NCBI GenBank assembly: GCA_963795195.1
Contig: CAWCGU010000006.1
Location: 1,922,001-1,986,000, forward strand
DNA from: CAWCGU01 sp963795195
GTDB taxonomy: Bacteria > Actinomycetota > Thermoleophilia > Solirubrobacterales > 70-9
Direction: 5' to 3'
DNA: 64,000 nt
The position numbers were made by a program, and so were the translations under genes. This document shows positions 9,732 through 17,726 of the stretch, piece after piece. The notes below the pieces were generated by a model. That model searched no databases. It had not been told where the DNA came from and saw only the letters and a program-made list of their open reading frames with translations. Position 1 is the stretch's first letter, and each line of letters opens with the position of its first letter.

Positions 9732-10081
9732 TCTCCGGATGGTGGCGATCTTCCAGGCGCGAGCATCGATGGAGCTAGGCGGGCTCGAACTGCTGACCTC
9801 CTGATTGGCGAGCGCCCTCAGGCACGGATAGGCGTCATCCGGCGGTCTGGATGTACGTGGATACATGCGGACGTACGGGATTGGGCACTGGAATGGCGCT
9901 AGAGTGCCGATGGGCACCCGCCGTGAAGGAGATACTGAGCAGACGTGCCGCACGGAGACGTTGAGATCGGCCGTGGGAACGTCTGGTCCGGGGTTCAGCT
10001 GGCCAGGCTGCTCGAGACGATCAGCGAGGATCTCGGTCGTCCGGGCGATGAGTCGAGTCCCTGATCCAGGTCTTGGATCCC
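9732..10081. other. Intergenic stretch holding repeat block 4
   Basis: Apart from repeat block 4 (9770-9908) I see no complete gene. Bases 9945-10060 could encode a short decayed lead-in to the NTF2-like fragment (LLETISEDLGRPGDE, then a frame change), but this is weak. Confidence 0.4.
9770..9908 (-). repeat. tRNA-Ala-half repeat block 4
   Basis: It begins ATGGAGCTAGGCGGGCTCGA. The tRNA-like part is slightly diverged near the anticodon (GATTGGCGA). The body has GGATGTACGTGGATACATGC-type repeats. The hairpin arms are GGCACT at 9884-9889 and AGTGCC at 9903-9908. Confidence 0.7.
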
Positions 10082-10381
10082 ATGTGGCAGACGAACTGGC
10101 CGGGGCTTGCTCCGGCAGTGCACGGGGTCGACGGGGTATTGGAGTGGGGATTCGCGTACAGCGAGCCGTGGGAGGAGGTCGTGGTCGAAGTTCACGATGT
10201 CGCGTGGGGCACGAAGTCCACCGTGTTTGTTCACTTTCACCTCCGTGCCCGAGGGCGCGACGGGATCGAGGTTGAGATGGAGGTCTTTGACGTTCTGACG
10301 TTGCGCGACGGGCGCATCGTCTTGCGGCGCACCTGGACCGACCGGGCGGCTGCGCTTGAAGCCGCTGGCTCTGGCGTGTAG
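10082..10381 (+). CDS. NTF2-like (SnoaL-type) protein, N-terminally truncated
   Basis: About 99 residues match the C-terminal three quarters of an NTF2-like alpha+beta cone fold: VLEWGFAYSEPWEEVVVEV, then FHLRARGRDGIEVEMEVFDV and the closing strand LRDGRIVLRRTWTDRAAALE. The usual N-terminal helices are missing in frame. Just upstream the same frame reads VESLIQVLD after a stop codon, so a frame change may hide the true start; a TTG at 10073 is another option. Such stand-alone domains are abundant in Actinobacteria and usually of unknown substrate. It lies inside the island between repeat blocks 4 and 5. Confidence 0.55.
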   Translation: MWQTNWPGLAPAVHGVDGVLEWGFAYSEPWEEVVVEVHDVAWGTKSTVFVHFHLRARGRDGIEVEMEVFDVLTLRDGRIVLRRTWTDRAAALEAAGSGV

Positions 10382-10520
10382 TCCTGCTGCTCCGAGACTA
10401 AGGCCGCCGCGAAGGCATTGATATCGAAGCTGTGCTCCGTGTTGCCCTGATCTGCACCCCGCCGTGCGGCTTTGCGAGCGCATAGCGAACCCGATCCAGG
10501 ACAGCGTCGCTGGTTATGGA

Positions 10521-10540
10521 GCACTGGACCGCGCCAATGC
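10521..10540. repeat. Lone hairpin matching the repeat-block ends
   Basis: GCACTGG (10521-10527) and CCAATGC (10534-10540) form an imperfect copy of the block-end hairpin. It sits the same distance before DUF4160 copy C as the block 1 hairpin does before copy A, but I see no tRNA-derived half in front of it. Confidence 0.5.
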
Positions 10541-10631
10541 CCGCGCGGGGTCCTAGAGTCGACACGACTCCGTGGCCAAATTAGAACGATGTGCGCGCCA
10601 CGCGACACTCGATCCGAGCTTCGATCAGGGG

Positions 10632-10891
10632 ATGCCGCGGATCTCCGCCTTCTACGGAATCGTGATCACGATGTACTGGCGGGATCATCTGCCCGCTCAC
10701 TTCCACGCGCTCTACCGGGCCACGAGCGCAAGGTTGACATCGAGACGCTGGAGCTGATCGATGGCCGGCTACCGCCGAGGGCGATGCGCTTGATCAACGA
10801 ATGGGCAGGGCTCCATCACGATGAGCTCGGAGTGAATTGGGCACTTGCACGAGCTCGTCGGCCCCTGAACGCGATCGCTCCGCTGCCGTAG
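10632..10891 (+). CDS. DUF4160 protein C, frameshifted
   Basis: The ATG at 10632 gives MPRISAFYGIVITMYWRDH, then PAHFHALY. One frame change near 10716 restores KVDIETLELIDGRLPPRAMR and the family end NWALARARRPLNAIAPLP. If the frame is repaired this is a full-length (about 86 residue) DUF4160 protein, the best-preserved copy in the island. The partner DUF2442 gene follows 10 bases after the stop. DUF4160/DUF2442 pairs occur widely in mobile regions, and a toxin-antitoxin-like role has been suspected from this pairing. That role is not shown by the sequence here. Confidence 0.7.
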
Positions 10892-10901
10892 CATTTGGTC
10901 G

Positions 10902-11166
10902 ATGGTCATAGTCATCCACGCCCTTCCGGTAGACGACAGCACCTTCGCCTGCTCTTCGACGACGGCGTCGAGCGGGAAGTCGATCTCTCGGACGCTATGT
11001 CCGGGCCCCATGGGGCGAGCCACTCAGGGACCCGCGTTCTTTCGGAGGGTGCGAAGTCGACCCCGAACTCCGCACGGTGGTCTGGCCAAACGGATATGAC
11101 CTCGACCCGGACGTACTGCATGGTGACCACGAGCCAGTCGCGCCACCTGCCAGCGAGGTCGATTAA
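10902..11166 (+). pseudogene. DUF2442 protein C, multiply frameshifted
   Basis: The ATG at 10902 opens the partner of the preceding DUF4160. Family features appear in successive frames: HLRLLFDDGVEREVDLSDAM, then VDPELRTVVWPNGYDLDPDV, ending PPASEVD and a TAA at 11164. At least three one-base frame changes are needed in 260 bases, more than elsewhere, so real decay is possible. DUF2442 is a small beta-rich domain usually coded next to DUF4160. Confidence 0.6.
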
Positions 11167-11212
11167 GGATCGGTGGCTCGAGACGCAGATGGGCAGCCGA
11201 TTGCGCGGGAAA

Positions 11213-11349
11213 ATGGAGCTAGGCGGGCTCGAACCGCCGACCTCCTGATTGCGAAGCAGAGCGCCCTCAGGCACGGATAGGCGTCATCCGGGCGGTCTGG
11301 ATGTACGCGGATGTACGTGGATTTGGGCGCTGGAACGCTGTTAGTGCCC
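11213..11349 (-). repeat. tRNA-Ala-half repeat block 5
   Basis: This is the best-preserved copy. From ATGGAGCTAGGCGGGCTCGA through GATTGCGAA it is identical to the intact tRNA-Ala region at 13146, then diverges at the anticodon loop. The body carries GGATGTACGCGGATGTACG. The hairpin arms are GGGCGCT (11325) and AGTGCCC (11343). Confidence 0.8.
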
Positions 11350-11414
11350 AATGGCATCGTCCCGGATCAGCTCTTCCCGCGGCGACCTGCGCAGGTCCTC
11401 GACAAGCGCAGCAG

Positions 11415-11694
11415 TCAAGCGGCGACCCTACTGCCAGGCCACGATCCCGTCTTGACGCGCACGTAGAGCGTGTCCGGCGCGAGATCTGCGCCGCCAGGCC
11501 AGGTCACGGTCCCGCTCTCGAGCGTCGACCGAAACCTGCACGAATCCCTCCTGAGTTCGCGCGCGCTCGAACACCGGCCCGCGCATCCGATCGAGAACGT
11601 CCACTTCGCCCACCAGTCCGTCGGCAAAGGTCAACGCAAGAACACCGTGCCTGACGACGGATGCGTCGGTGATGTCGGGTGTTAGGTCGTTCAT
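11415..11694 (-). CDS. DUF2442 protein D, frameshifted
   Basis: The ATG at 11694 begins MNDLTPDITDASVVRHGVLA, then LTFADGLVGEVDVLDRMRGP and GFVQVSVD. One extra base near 11525 breaks the frame; beyond it LESGTVTWPGGADLAPDTLY completes the family signature before the stop at 11415. It lies directly downstream of, and overlaps the end of, the DUF4160 gene D. Repaired length is about 92 residues. Confidence 0.65.
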
Positions 11695-11949
11695 CGGAGG
11701 GCTCGATCTCCAGCAGTGTGGCACCTGCGCGAGCCCGTTGCCATTCTCCGCCAGTTCTTCCTGATGCAGCTCGGCCCACGCGAGCACGAACCTGAGTTGC
11801 CGGCGGCCCAGCGTGCTGTCCATCACTTCGAGGGTGTCGATCCGAACTTTCGCGCCGCGGCCGGCATGCCTGGCATGGAAGTGCGGGTGGCCGTGATCGT
11901 CGAAATACATCGCGATTGAGATTCCGAAGAAGCGGCTGATGGTCGGCAC
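11695..11949 (-). CDS. DUF4160 protein D, running into DUF2442
   Basis: A GTG at 11949 gives VPTISRFFGISIAMYFDDHG, then HPHFHARHAGRGAKVRIDTL and LRFVLAWAELHQEELAEN, a nearly complete DUF4160 domain. As read, the frame has no stop and continues into the DUF2442 domain, making a fusion. A missing base near the Asn-Trp position would instead give the usual family end (WQRARAGATLLEIEPSDE), so the fusion may be an artefact. Bases further upstream in the same frame lack family features. Confidence 0.65.
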
Positions 11950-12103
11950 GTCCTGAATGGTGCCGACCGTGGCGGTCGACAAGTAGCCGAACAACGTGTT
12001 TGTGACGTGCCTCACCCATCGCGTCCGTGCTGGCACTGATGAAAGGGCGACGGTGTCCCGCGAAGCTTCAGTGGTCATGTTGAGCCACCCAAGGAGAGCA
12101 CCG

Positions 12104-12442
12104 ATGACCATCACGTTCAAGAACACGATCGCAGCGCTTCTGATCTCCATCGTTGCACTCGTGGGCGCCGCCGCGATCTTCCTCGGCTCGACCGGCAGTG
12201 CGATGGCACCCGGACCCGCCAAGAACGGAAGCACCTACCTGGAGTCCGGGGCCGGGAACACGCGGCAAGGGACTTGGATCGAGACCGGTGAGCCGACGAC
12301 GATCTGGTCCTGGCCCGGATCCGCGTACAACGTTTCGCCCAAGCCGCCGGTCGGCGCCCCCTGCACGACCGGCTCGCTCGTGGGAAACAGAAAGACCTAC
12401 AGCGTCATCTATGACGACGGCGCCGGCCCCTACTGCTGGTAG
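12104..12442 (+). CDS. Small exported or membrane-anchored protein
   Basis: The ATG at 12104 follows a clear ribosome-binding site (AAGGAGAG, 6 bases away). About 112 residues: an N-terminal hydrophobic segment (IAALLISIVALVGAAAIFLG) acts as signal anchor or uncleaved leader. A short extracellular part rich in Gly, Pro and Trp follows, with two cysteines, one near the C terminus (GAPCTTGS, GPYCW) that could form a disulfide. I do not recognise a family. The signal peptidase I gene starts 50 bases downstream and could be co-transcribed. Confidence 0.65.
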   Translation: MTITFKNTIAALLISIVALVGAAAIFLGSTGSAMAPGPAKNGSTYLESGAGNTRQGTWIETGEPTTIWSWPGSAYNVSPKPPVGAPCTTGSLVGNRKTYSVIYDDGAGPYCW

Positions 12443-12492
12443 AACTGAGCGGACGATGGGCCGCATCTCCCGGCAACGCCGCGGCGCAGTAG

Positions 12493-13119
12493 ATGCGCCG
12501 CGGCCTCGTCGTGTTGTGCGCCGCCGCGCTCGTCGGGGCCGGCATCGGGCTCGCAGTGCTCGCGCTCGACGTCCGCCCGGTCGAGATCACAACCGCCTCG
12601 ATGTCGCCGGCGGTCGAGCCCGGCGACCGAGTCGTCGTCCACGATTGGGATGACGCCCAGGACCACGACATCGAGCACGGCGACATCGTCATGTTCCGCT
12701 ACCCGCCCCGGAGCCCACTGCGGGCGATCAAGCGTGTCGTCGCCGTCGGCGGCGACACGGTCGTCGTCAATGAACGCTCAGTGACCGTCAACGGCCGCAG
12801 CATCCCCACCGCTCCGAACCCGCCCGGATCGGGCGCTCGGACCCCATACGGAGGCAGATCGCCCCAGCTTGGCCGTCCGTTCGTGATCCCGGGCGGTCAG
12901 GTCTTCCTCCTCGGTGACAACTCCGCCGCCTCGATCGACAGCCGCAGGCTCGGGCCAATCCCGCATACCGAGATCGTCGGCGGGAAGGTCCTGTTCGTGA
13001 TGCCGGGTATCGGCACCCTCGTGCTCGCCGCCTTGGCGGTACTCGTCGGGGGGATCCTGCTGTCGATCTTCTGGCGGCGGGATCGCCTCGGCGATCGAAT
13101 GCGGCGGCCGAATGCCTAA
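12493..13119 (+). CDS. lepB: Signal peptidase I (S26 family)
   Basis: About 208 residues. An N-terminal membrane helix (VVLCAAALVGAGIGLAVLAL) is followed by the serine box TTASMSPAVEPGDRVVV (nucleophile Ser in Ser-Met-Ser-Pro), the lysine box LRAIKRVVAVGGDTV and the C-terminal box FLLGDNSAASIDSRRLGPI. These are the catalytic Ser/Lys dyad and conserved boxes of type I signal peptidases, which cut leaders from exported proteins at the outer membrane face. It has a second membrane helix at the C terminus (TLVLAALAVLVGGILLSIF), as in many actinobacterial and archaeal-like forms. It sits at the edge of the island next to the intact tRNA-Ala, so it may be cargo and an additional rather than the housekeeping enzyme. 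Confidence 0.88.
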   Translation: MRRGLVVLCAAALVGAGIGLAVLALDVRPVEITTASMSPAVEPGDRVVVHDWDDAQDHDIEHGDIVMFRYPPRSPLRAIKRVVAVGGDTVVVNERSVTVNGRSIPTAPNPPGSGARTPYGGRSPQLGRPFVIPGGQVFLLGDNSAASIDSRRLGPIPHTEIVGGKVLFVMPGIGTLVLAALAVLVGGILLSIFWRRDRLGDRMRRPNA

Positions 13120-13147
13120 ACGTACTCGGCTTCAGAACCAATGAAAA

Positions 13148-13220
13148 TGGAGCTAGGCGGGCTCGAACCGCCGACCTCCTGATTGCGAACCAGGCGCTCT
13201 TCCAACTGAGCTATAGCCCC
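13148..13220 (-). tRNA. tRNA-Ala (anticodon CGC)
   Basis: A 73-base cloverleaf on the minus strand. Acceptor arms are GGGGCTA and TAGCTCC with discriminator A. The anticodon arm CCTGG-TTCGCAA-TCAGG gives CGC, and the T-arm is GGCGG-TTCGAGC-CCGCC. Its 3' half is the source of the five repeat blocks of the adjacent island. Confidence 0.93.
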
Positions 13221-13349
13221 ACGATTGGCCTCGCGGTTACGCAGGTACGCGCCCGCGGGGCCGTCTGCAAGGATAACCCTCCCCGTGCGGATTTAAGCTC
13301 CAGCGGGGCAACTGCCGACAGGCTCAGAGCGGTACGCCTCGGTGCATTT

Positions 13350-15255
13350 ATGAGCTTCAGAAGCCGGCTCACCCTGTTTTTCCTGTTGATCGTCGTTTTG
13401 CCGATGATCGCCGTTGCCGTGTTCGTGCTCGAGGTCAGCGGCGAGTCGCAGACCGCGCAGGCCGACGCTCGCCTGGCCGCGGGTCTTGACAGCGCGATCG
13501 GCGTCTACGAGTCGGAGCTGACCGACGCCCAGGGTCCGCTACGCGACGTCGCGACCGATCCGGCGGTGAACGCGGTGATCGACGACCGTGACTCGGCTCG
13601 GGCGAAGAAGCTGGCCCGTCGGCTGCAGCGCAAGCACGGCTTCGAGTTCCTGGAGTTGCGCGACGATTCCGGCGCCGGGCTCGGCGCCAGCGGCATGGGC
13701 CCGCCGTTTGCCGCCACGGAGGTGCTGATTCAGGACGGGGCTCAAACGACCGGGTCCGTGGTCGGCTCTGTGGCGAGCGCGACCTCGTATACCGCTGAGG
13801 TCCGTGAACTGACAGGACGCGAGGCGTTCGTCGAGTTCGGCGGGCAGAGCGCGACCACAACCCCACTCGGCGAGCTGGACCTGCCGCCTCCGGATATGGC
13901 TCATACGGTCGAGGTCGATGGAAGCGAGCAGCGCGCGGCGAGCGCCGAGCTGACGGGCGGGGCCGGGCCGGTTCCGGTCGTCACCCTATTCGGGCCGATC
14001 GAGGAGGGCGGAATCGCAGGCGGCCGGCCGGCCGTCGCCGCGGTTTTGGCGGTCTTCTTCGCTGTGGCACTCGGATTCGTCGCCTTGCTGCTGCGGGCGC
14101 TGCACTCCCAGACCTCGACGATGCTTGATGCAGCAAAACGGATCGGCGACGGCGACTTCAGCCGCGCGGTGCCGGTCGAGGGCGATGACGAGATGGCCGG
14201 CCTGGCGCGCGAGTTCAACAAGATGAGCGACCGCCTCGAGACGCAGATGGATGAGTTGCGCGGCCAGCGCGTCCAGCTCGCCGCTTCGGTGCGGCGGATC
14301 GGCGACGCCTTCGCGTCGGGACTCGATCGCGCCGCGGTGCTCGAGATCGTCGCCGAGACCGCCGTCTCGGCCGCGGGCGCACGCAGCGCCCGCATTCGCC
14401 TCGAGGGGTTGGAGCGCCCGATCGAGGTTGGCGCGGCGCCGTCCGAGGAGGGCCTGATGGTGCTGGGCAGGGCTGAGGCCAATCGCCCGCGGTAGAGATC
14501 TTTCGGCGGCGCAGACGAGGGACGTGCCCACGGCCTCGCGCATCCGCTGACGCGGCCCAGCGCCGGCGGCGCCACCGTTGGCTCGCTGGCGGTTGTCCGC
14601 GAGGACGGCCTCGAGTTCAGCGGCGAGCAGCAGGAAGTGCTGCGCTACCTGGTCGCGCAGGCGACCACCTCGATCGAGAACATCTCTCTGCACGAGCGGG
14701 TCGCGGAGCAGGCGATCACGGATGAGCTCACGGGTCTTGCCAACAACCGGGCGCTGCGCAACTGGCTCGACAACGAGGTGGAGCGCGCCGGGCGCTTCGG
14801 CCACGAGCTGTCGCGTGGTGATGCTGGACCTCGACAACTTCAAGGCGGTCAATGACACCCACGGGCACCTCCAGGGCGACGAGGTGCTGCGCGCGATCGG
14901 CCAGGTGTTGAGGGAGGAATCCCGCGGAATTGACGAACCGGCACGCTACGGCGGTGAGGAGTTCGCGGTCGGGCTGCCGGAGACCGGCGCGGCGGGAGCG
15001 TTTGAGGTCGCCGAGCGAATCCGGGTGCGGATCGAGGGGAACGAGGTCGCCATGGTCGACGGGGGTGGCACGATGCGGGTCACCGCGAGCCTCGGAGTCG
15101 CGACGCTTCCCGACTGTGGATCTGACGCCCACAGCCTCTTCTCCGCGGCCGACGAGGCGCTCTATCAGGCCAAGCGGGGCGGCAAGAACAGGGTCGTTGC
15201 GGTGGGCCGCGGTGGGGTATCCGCGCAGGGAGATGCCCGCGTACGGCGAAAGTAG
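13350..15255 (+). CDS. Membrane diguanylate cyclase (HAMP-GAF-GGDEF), interrupted
   Basis: The domain order is an N-terminal membrane helix (LTLFFLLIVVLPMIAVAVFV), an extracellular sensor of about 200 residues, a second helix (VAAVLAVFFAVALGFVALLL), a HAMP linker (AAKRIGDGDFSRAVPVEGDD), a GAF-like region and a GGDEF domain. The cyclase has LDLDNFKAVNDTHGHLQGDE and an active site GGEEF, preceded by Arg-Gly-Ile-Asp at the spacing of a product-inhibition site. It would make cyclic di-GMP from two GTP. As read, a TAG at 14493-14495 interrupts the GAF region with coding continuing in the same frame. A one-base frame change near 14812 separates the start of the GGDEF domain from its active site. 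Either two sequence errors or real inactivation. Confidence 0.75.
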
Positions 15256-15345
15256 GCGCGTACGGGCGCGGAATTGGCCTTGAGCCTGACCGCGCGCGCA
15301 CGCCGAACCCGAGTTTGCAAGCCTTTATAGAGACCGGAAGATCCA

Positions 15346-16137
15346 ATGGGAGCCCTCGACGACGCCATTCGTGAGCACCTCGAGTTGAAGCGCCAGCACG
15401 GCGCTCGCGACTCTGAGATAAAGGAGCTCGAGGACGAGGCCTTCGGCCCGCCGAGCCGACCGGGCGACCCGGACTTCCCGGAGCGTCAGTCGAGCGACGA
15501 GCGAGGAAGACGATCTCGGGTCTCCGCCTCCCCTTGACGCATCAGAGGCCGCAGTCACCGATGCTCCGCCACCCCCCGCCGCAGAGCAGCCCGAGACGGA
15601 GCTGCTGGAAACCCCGTTTGAGGTCGAACTCGAGGACGAGCCCGCGGTAGAGGCCGAGGCGCCCGCCGAGGAGCCGGCGGGGGAGCCTTCCGCCGCCGAT
15701 CAGCGACCAACCTGCGTTCTTCGACCAGCAGGCCGGTTCCGCTGAACTCGACGAGGACCTCGGCGTCGGCGACCTGGATCTCGAGCTGTGACGAGGACTT
15801 GGCGAGGACGAGCCCTCAGATGAACTCGAGATCGAGGAGCCCGAGATCGAGAGCCCGAGATCGAGGAGGCGCCACCGACGCCTCCGGCCGCTCCGGCAGC
15901 AGAGGAAGTCGACCTTTGAGCCGACCGAGGAACACGCCTTTGAGGAAGCGGAGTCGGCGGAGCTGCCGCTCGAGGAGGATTCGAGCGAGGTCGATCGAGC
16001 TCGAGTCCGAAGACGCGGAGGACGTCTTGGAGGAGACGCCCGAGTTCCTACGCGACGCGCCCGAGAACGAGGAACTGTGGTTCGAGCAGGGTCGAACCCA
16101 AAGACTTCGATTTCGAGGACGAGGACGACTGGCTTAG
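15346..16137 (+). CDS. Acidic low-complexity protein, multiply frameshifted
   Basis: The ATG at 15346 gives MGALDDAIREHLELKRQHGA and EIKELEDEAFG, a charged helical N terminus. A long Glu/Pro/Ala-rich region follows that stays acidic only if the frame is changed six or seven times (for example ELLETPFEVELEDEPAVEAE, then AGSAELDEDLGVGDLDLEL, then EPTEEHAFEEAESAELPLEE). It ends ENEELWFEQG and PKDFDFEDEDDWL. Each fragment keeps the same composition, so I believe one open gene was broken by indels in a repetitive GA-rich tract. From memory, a Trp-Phe-Glu-Gln ... Phe-Asp-Phe tail occurs in Thermoleophilia proteins of unknown function. The end overlaps the convergent gdhA stop by a few bases. Confidence 0.5.
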
Positions 16138-17504
16138 ATGTAGCCGCGGGTTCTCGCGGCGTCGACGACGCGCTCGATGCCGACCAGGTAGGCGGCCGGG
16201 CGCAGGGGGAGCTGCTCCTCCTTGGCGCGGCGTGCTGACCTCGCGGTAGGCGCGACGCATCACCGTGCCGAGCTTGTCGTTGACCTCGCGCTCGTCCCAG
16301 CTGAAGTGCTGGAGGTTCTGCACCCACTCGAAGTAGGAGCAGACGACGCCGCCGGCGTTGGCCATCACGTCGGGGATGATGTAGGTGCCGTTGTCTTGGA
16401 GGATCTGGTCGGCGACGGGTGTCGTCGGGCTGTTCGCCCCTTCGACGATCATCTTCGTCTTCATCTTGTCGGCGTTGCCCTGGTGGATCATGCCGCCGAG
16501 CGCCGCCGGGATGAACACGTCGCACTCGATCTCGAGCAGCTCGTCGGGTGTGATCGGCTCAACGCCTTCGCCGCCGAACTCCGACAGCTTGCCGCCGTCC
16601 TTGAAGATGTGGTCGTAGAGAGCGTTGGCGTCGATGCCGGTGTCGCTTCGGATGGCGCCGGTGTGATCTGAGGCGCCGATCATGCGACAGCCGAGTTGCT
16701 GCATGATCCGGGCCGCCCAGGAGCCGACGTTGCCGTAGCCCTGGACGACGAACTTGGTCTCGGCCGGCGTCATGCCCAGGTGGGGAGCGGCCTCGCGGTA
16801 CATGTAGACGCAACCGCGGCCGGTGGCCGCCTCGCGGCCCTCGGAGCCTCCGAGCGCGATCGGCTTGCCGGTGCAGATCGCGGGCGTGTGGCCGTGGAGC
16901 TTGCCGTACTCGTCCATCAGCCAGGCCATCGTCTGGGCGTTGGTGTTGACGTCGGGCGCCGGGATGTCCCGGGTCGGGCCGAGCACCTTGTCGATCTTGT
17001 CGAGGAAGGAGCGCGTGATCTTCTGCAGCTCGTCCTGGCTGAGGTCGCCGGCCGGCAGTTGATGCCGCCCTTGGCGCCGCCGAAGGGAACGCCGGCGACG
17101 GCGGTCTTCCAGGTCATCAGCGAGGCGAGCGCGCGGACCTCGTCGATGTCGACCTCCGGATGGAAGCGGACCCCGCCCTTGTAGGGGCCACGGGCGCCGT
17201 TGTGCTGGATCCGGTAGCCGGAGTAGACGTGAGTCTTGCCGTCGGACAGCTTGATCGGGATTTGGACCGAGACCTCGCGATAGGGCTCCCAGAAGACCAC
17301 GCGGATGTCGTCGGGGAGCTGCAGGTGGTCGGCGGCCTGGTCGAAGTAGTGGCGGACGATGTCGAGGTTGGTTACCTCGGCGCGCTGTCCCTGCTTGGGC
17401 TGCCCCGCGGCGGCGGCCGCCAGACGCCGCTCCTTCAGGGCCTCTGGTCCCTGGTCGAGTTCGTCGGCGTCGCTGGGCGGTGCGGCAGTCTCGGTGTCAC
17501 TCAT
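16134..17504 (-). CDS. gdhA: Glutamate dehydrogenase, frameshifted
   Basis: Catalyses reversible oxidative deamination of glutamate to 2-oxoglutarate and ammonia. The N-terminal catalytic domain has YKGGVRFHPEVDIDEVRALA and MTWKTAVAGVPFGGAKGGI with the active-site lysines. The Rossmann domain has VVQGYGNVGSWAARIMQQLG and IIPDVMANAGGVVCSYFEWV. Frame changes near 17057 and 16232 break the reading; the repaired C terminus is GIERVVDAARTRGYI. Repaired length is about 456 residues. The 30-residue Ala/Glu-rich N-terminal extension is not part of the core family. It is divergent from tRNA-Ala(TGC), 72 bases away. Confidence 0.88.
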
Positions 17505-17576
17505 TTGACCCCTCCATTTGGCTCACGGCCGCATCCTCGCACAACGCGAGGTTGGCGGTCCTAGAATCGTCCGGAA

Positions 17577-17649
17577 GGGGCCATAGCTCAGTTGGAAGAG
17601 CGCCGCGTTTGCAACGCGGAGGTCGCCGGTTCGAGCCCGGCTGGCTCCA
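17577..17649 (+). tRNA. tRNA-Ala (anticodon TGC)
   Basis: A 73-base cloverleaf: acceptor GGGGCCA and TGGCTCC with discriminator A, anticodon arm CCGCG-TTTGCAA-CGCGG (TGC), T-arm TTCGAGC. A TAGAAT -10-like box lies at 17562-17567. Unlike the CGC isoacceptor at 13148, no half-copies of it are seen in the window. Confidence 0.95.
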
Positions 17650-17726
17650 TCCTCCGGTTGCTCCCTCAGCATCCGCTGACGTGATGGCGAAGCCCTTGTC
17701 TCGCGAGGTGTAGGCTCGCCTCCGCT

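Larger units (their letters stand above)
7590..13220. mobile_element. Accessory island at tRNA-Ala with five tRNA-half repeats
   Basis: Five blocks in the same orientation (7590, 7973, 9199, 9770 and 11213) each begin with the reverse complement of the 3' half of the tRNA-Ala at 13148-13220, from the discriminator to the anticodon loop. Identity to the tRNA stops in or near the anticodon loop in each copy, exactly at it in the best two. The segments between blocks (0.4, 1.2, 0.6, 1.4 and 1.9 kb) carry one to three genes each, mostly DUF4160/DUF2442 modules, in both orientations. This is the pattern expected of repeated site-specific insertion into the 3' half of a tRNA gene, but no recombinase gene is present. 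Calling it a mobile island is inference; the repeats themselves are directly visible. Confidence 0.65.

Noticed and set aside
11163..11357. Minus-strand frames through the repeat blocks that look like conserved short proteins ending LRNQEVGGSSPPSS
   Set aside because: The similarity comes from translating the tRNA-Ala half itself, a known source of false proteins; no start site or family is supported.
7590..13148. CRISPR array or integron
   Set aside because: The repeats are about 140 bases with gene-sized, unequal spacers, and there are no cas genes or integrase; the tRNA-half origin explains the repeat start.
14493..14495. In-frame TAG read as pyrrolysine or a programmed read-through site
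   Set aside because: Nothing in the window supports it, and a frame break 300 bases further on suggests ordinary error or mutation.
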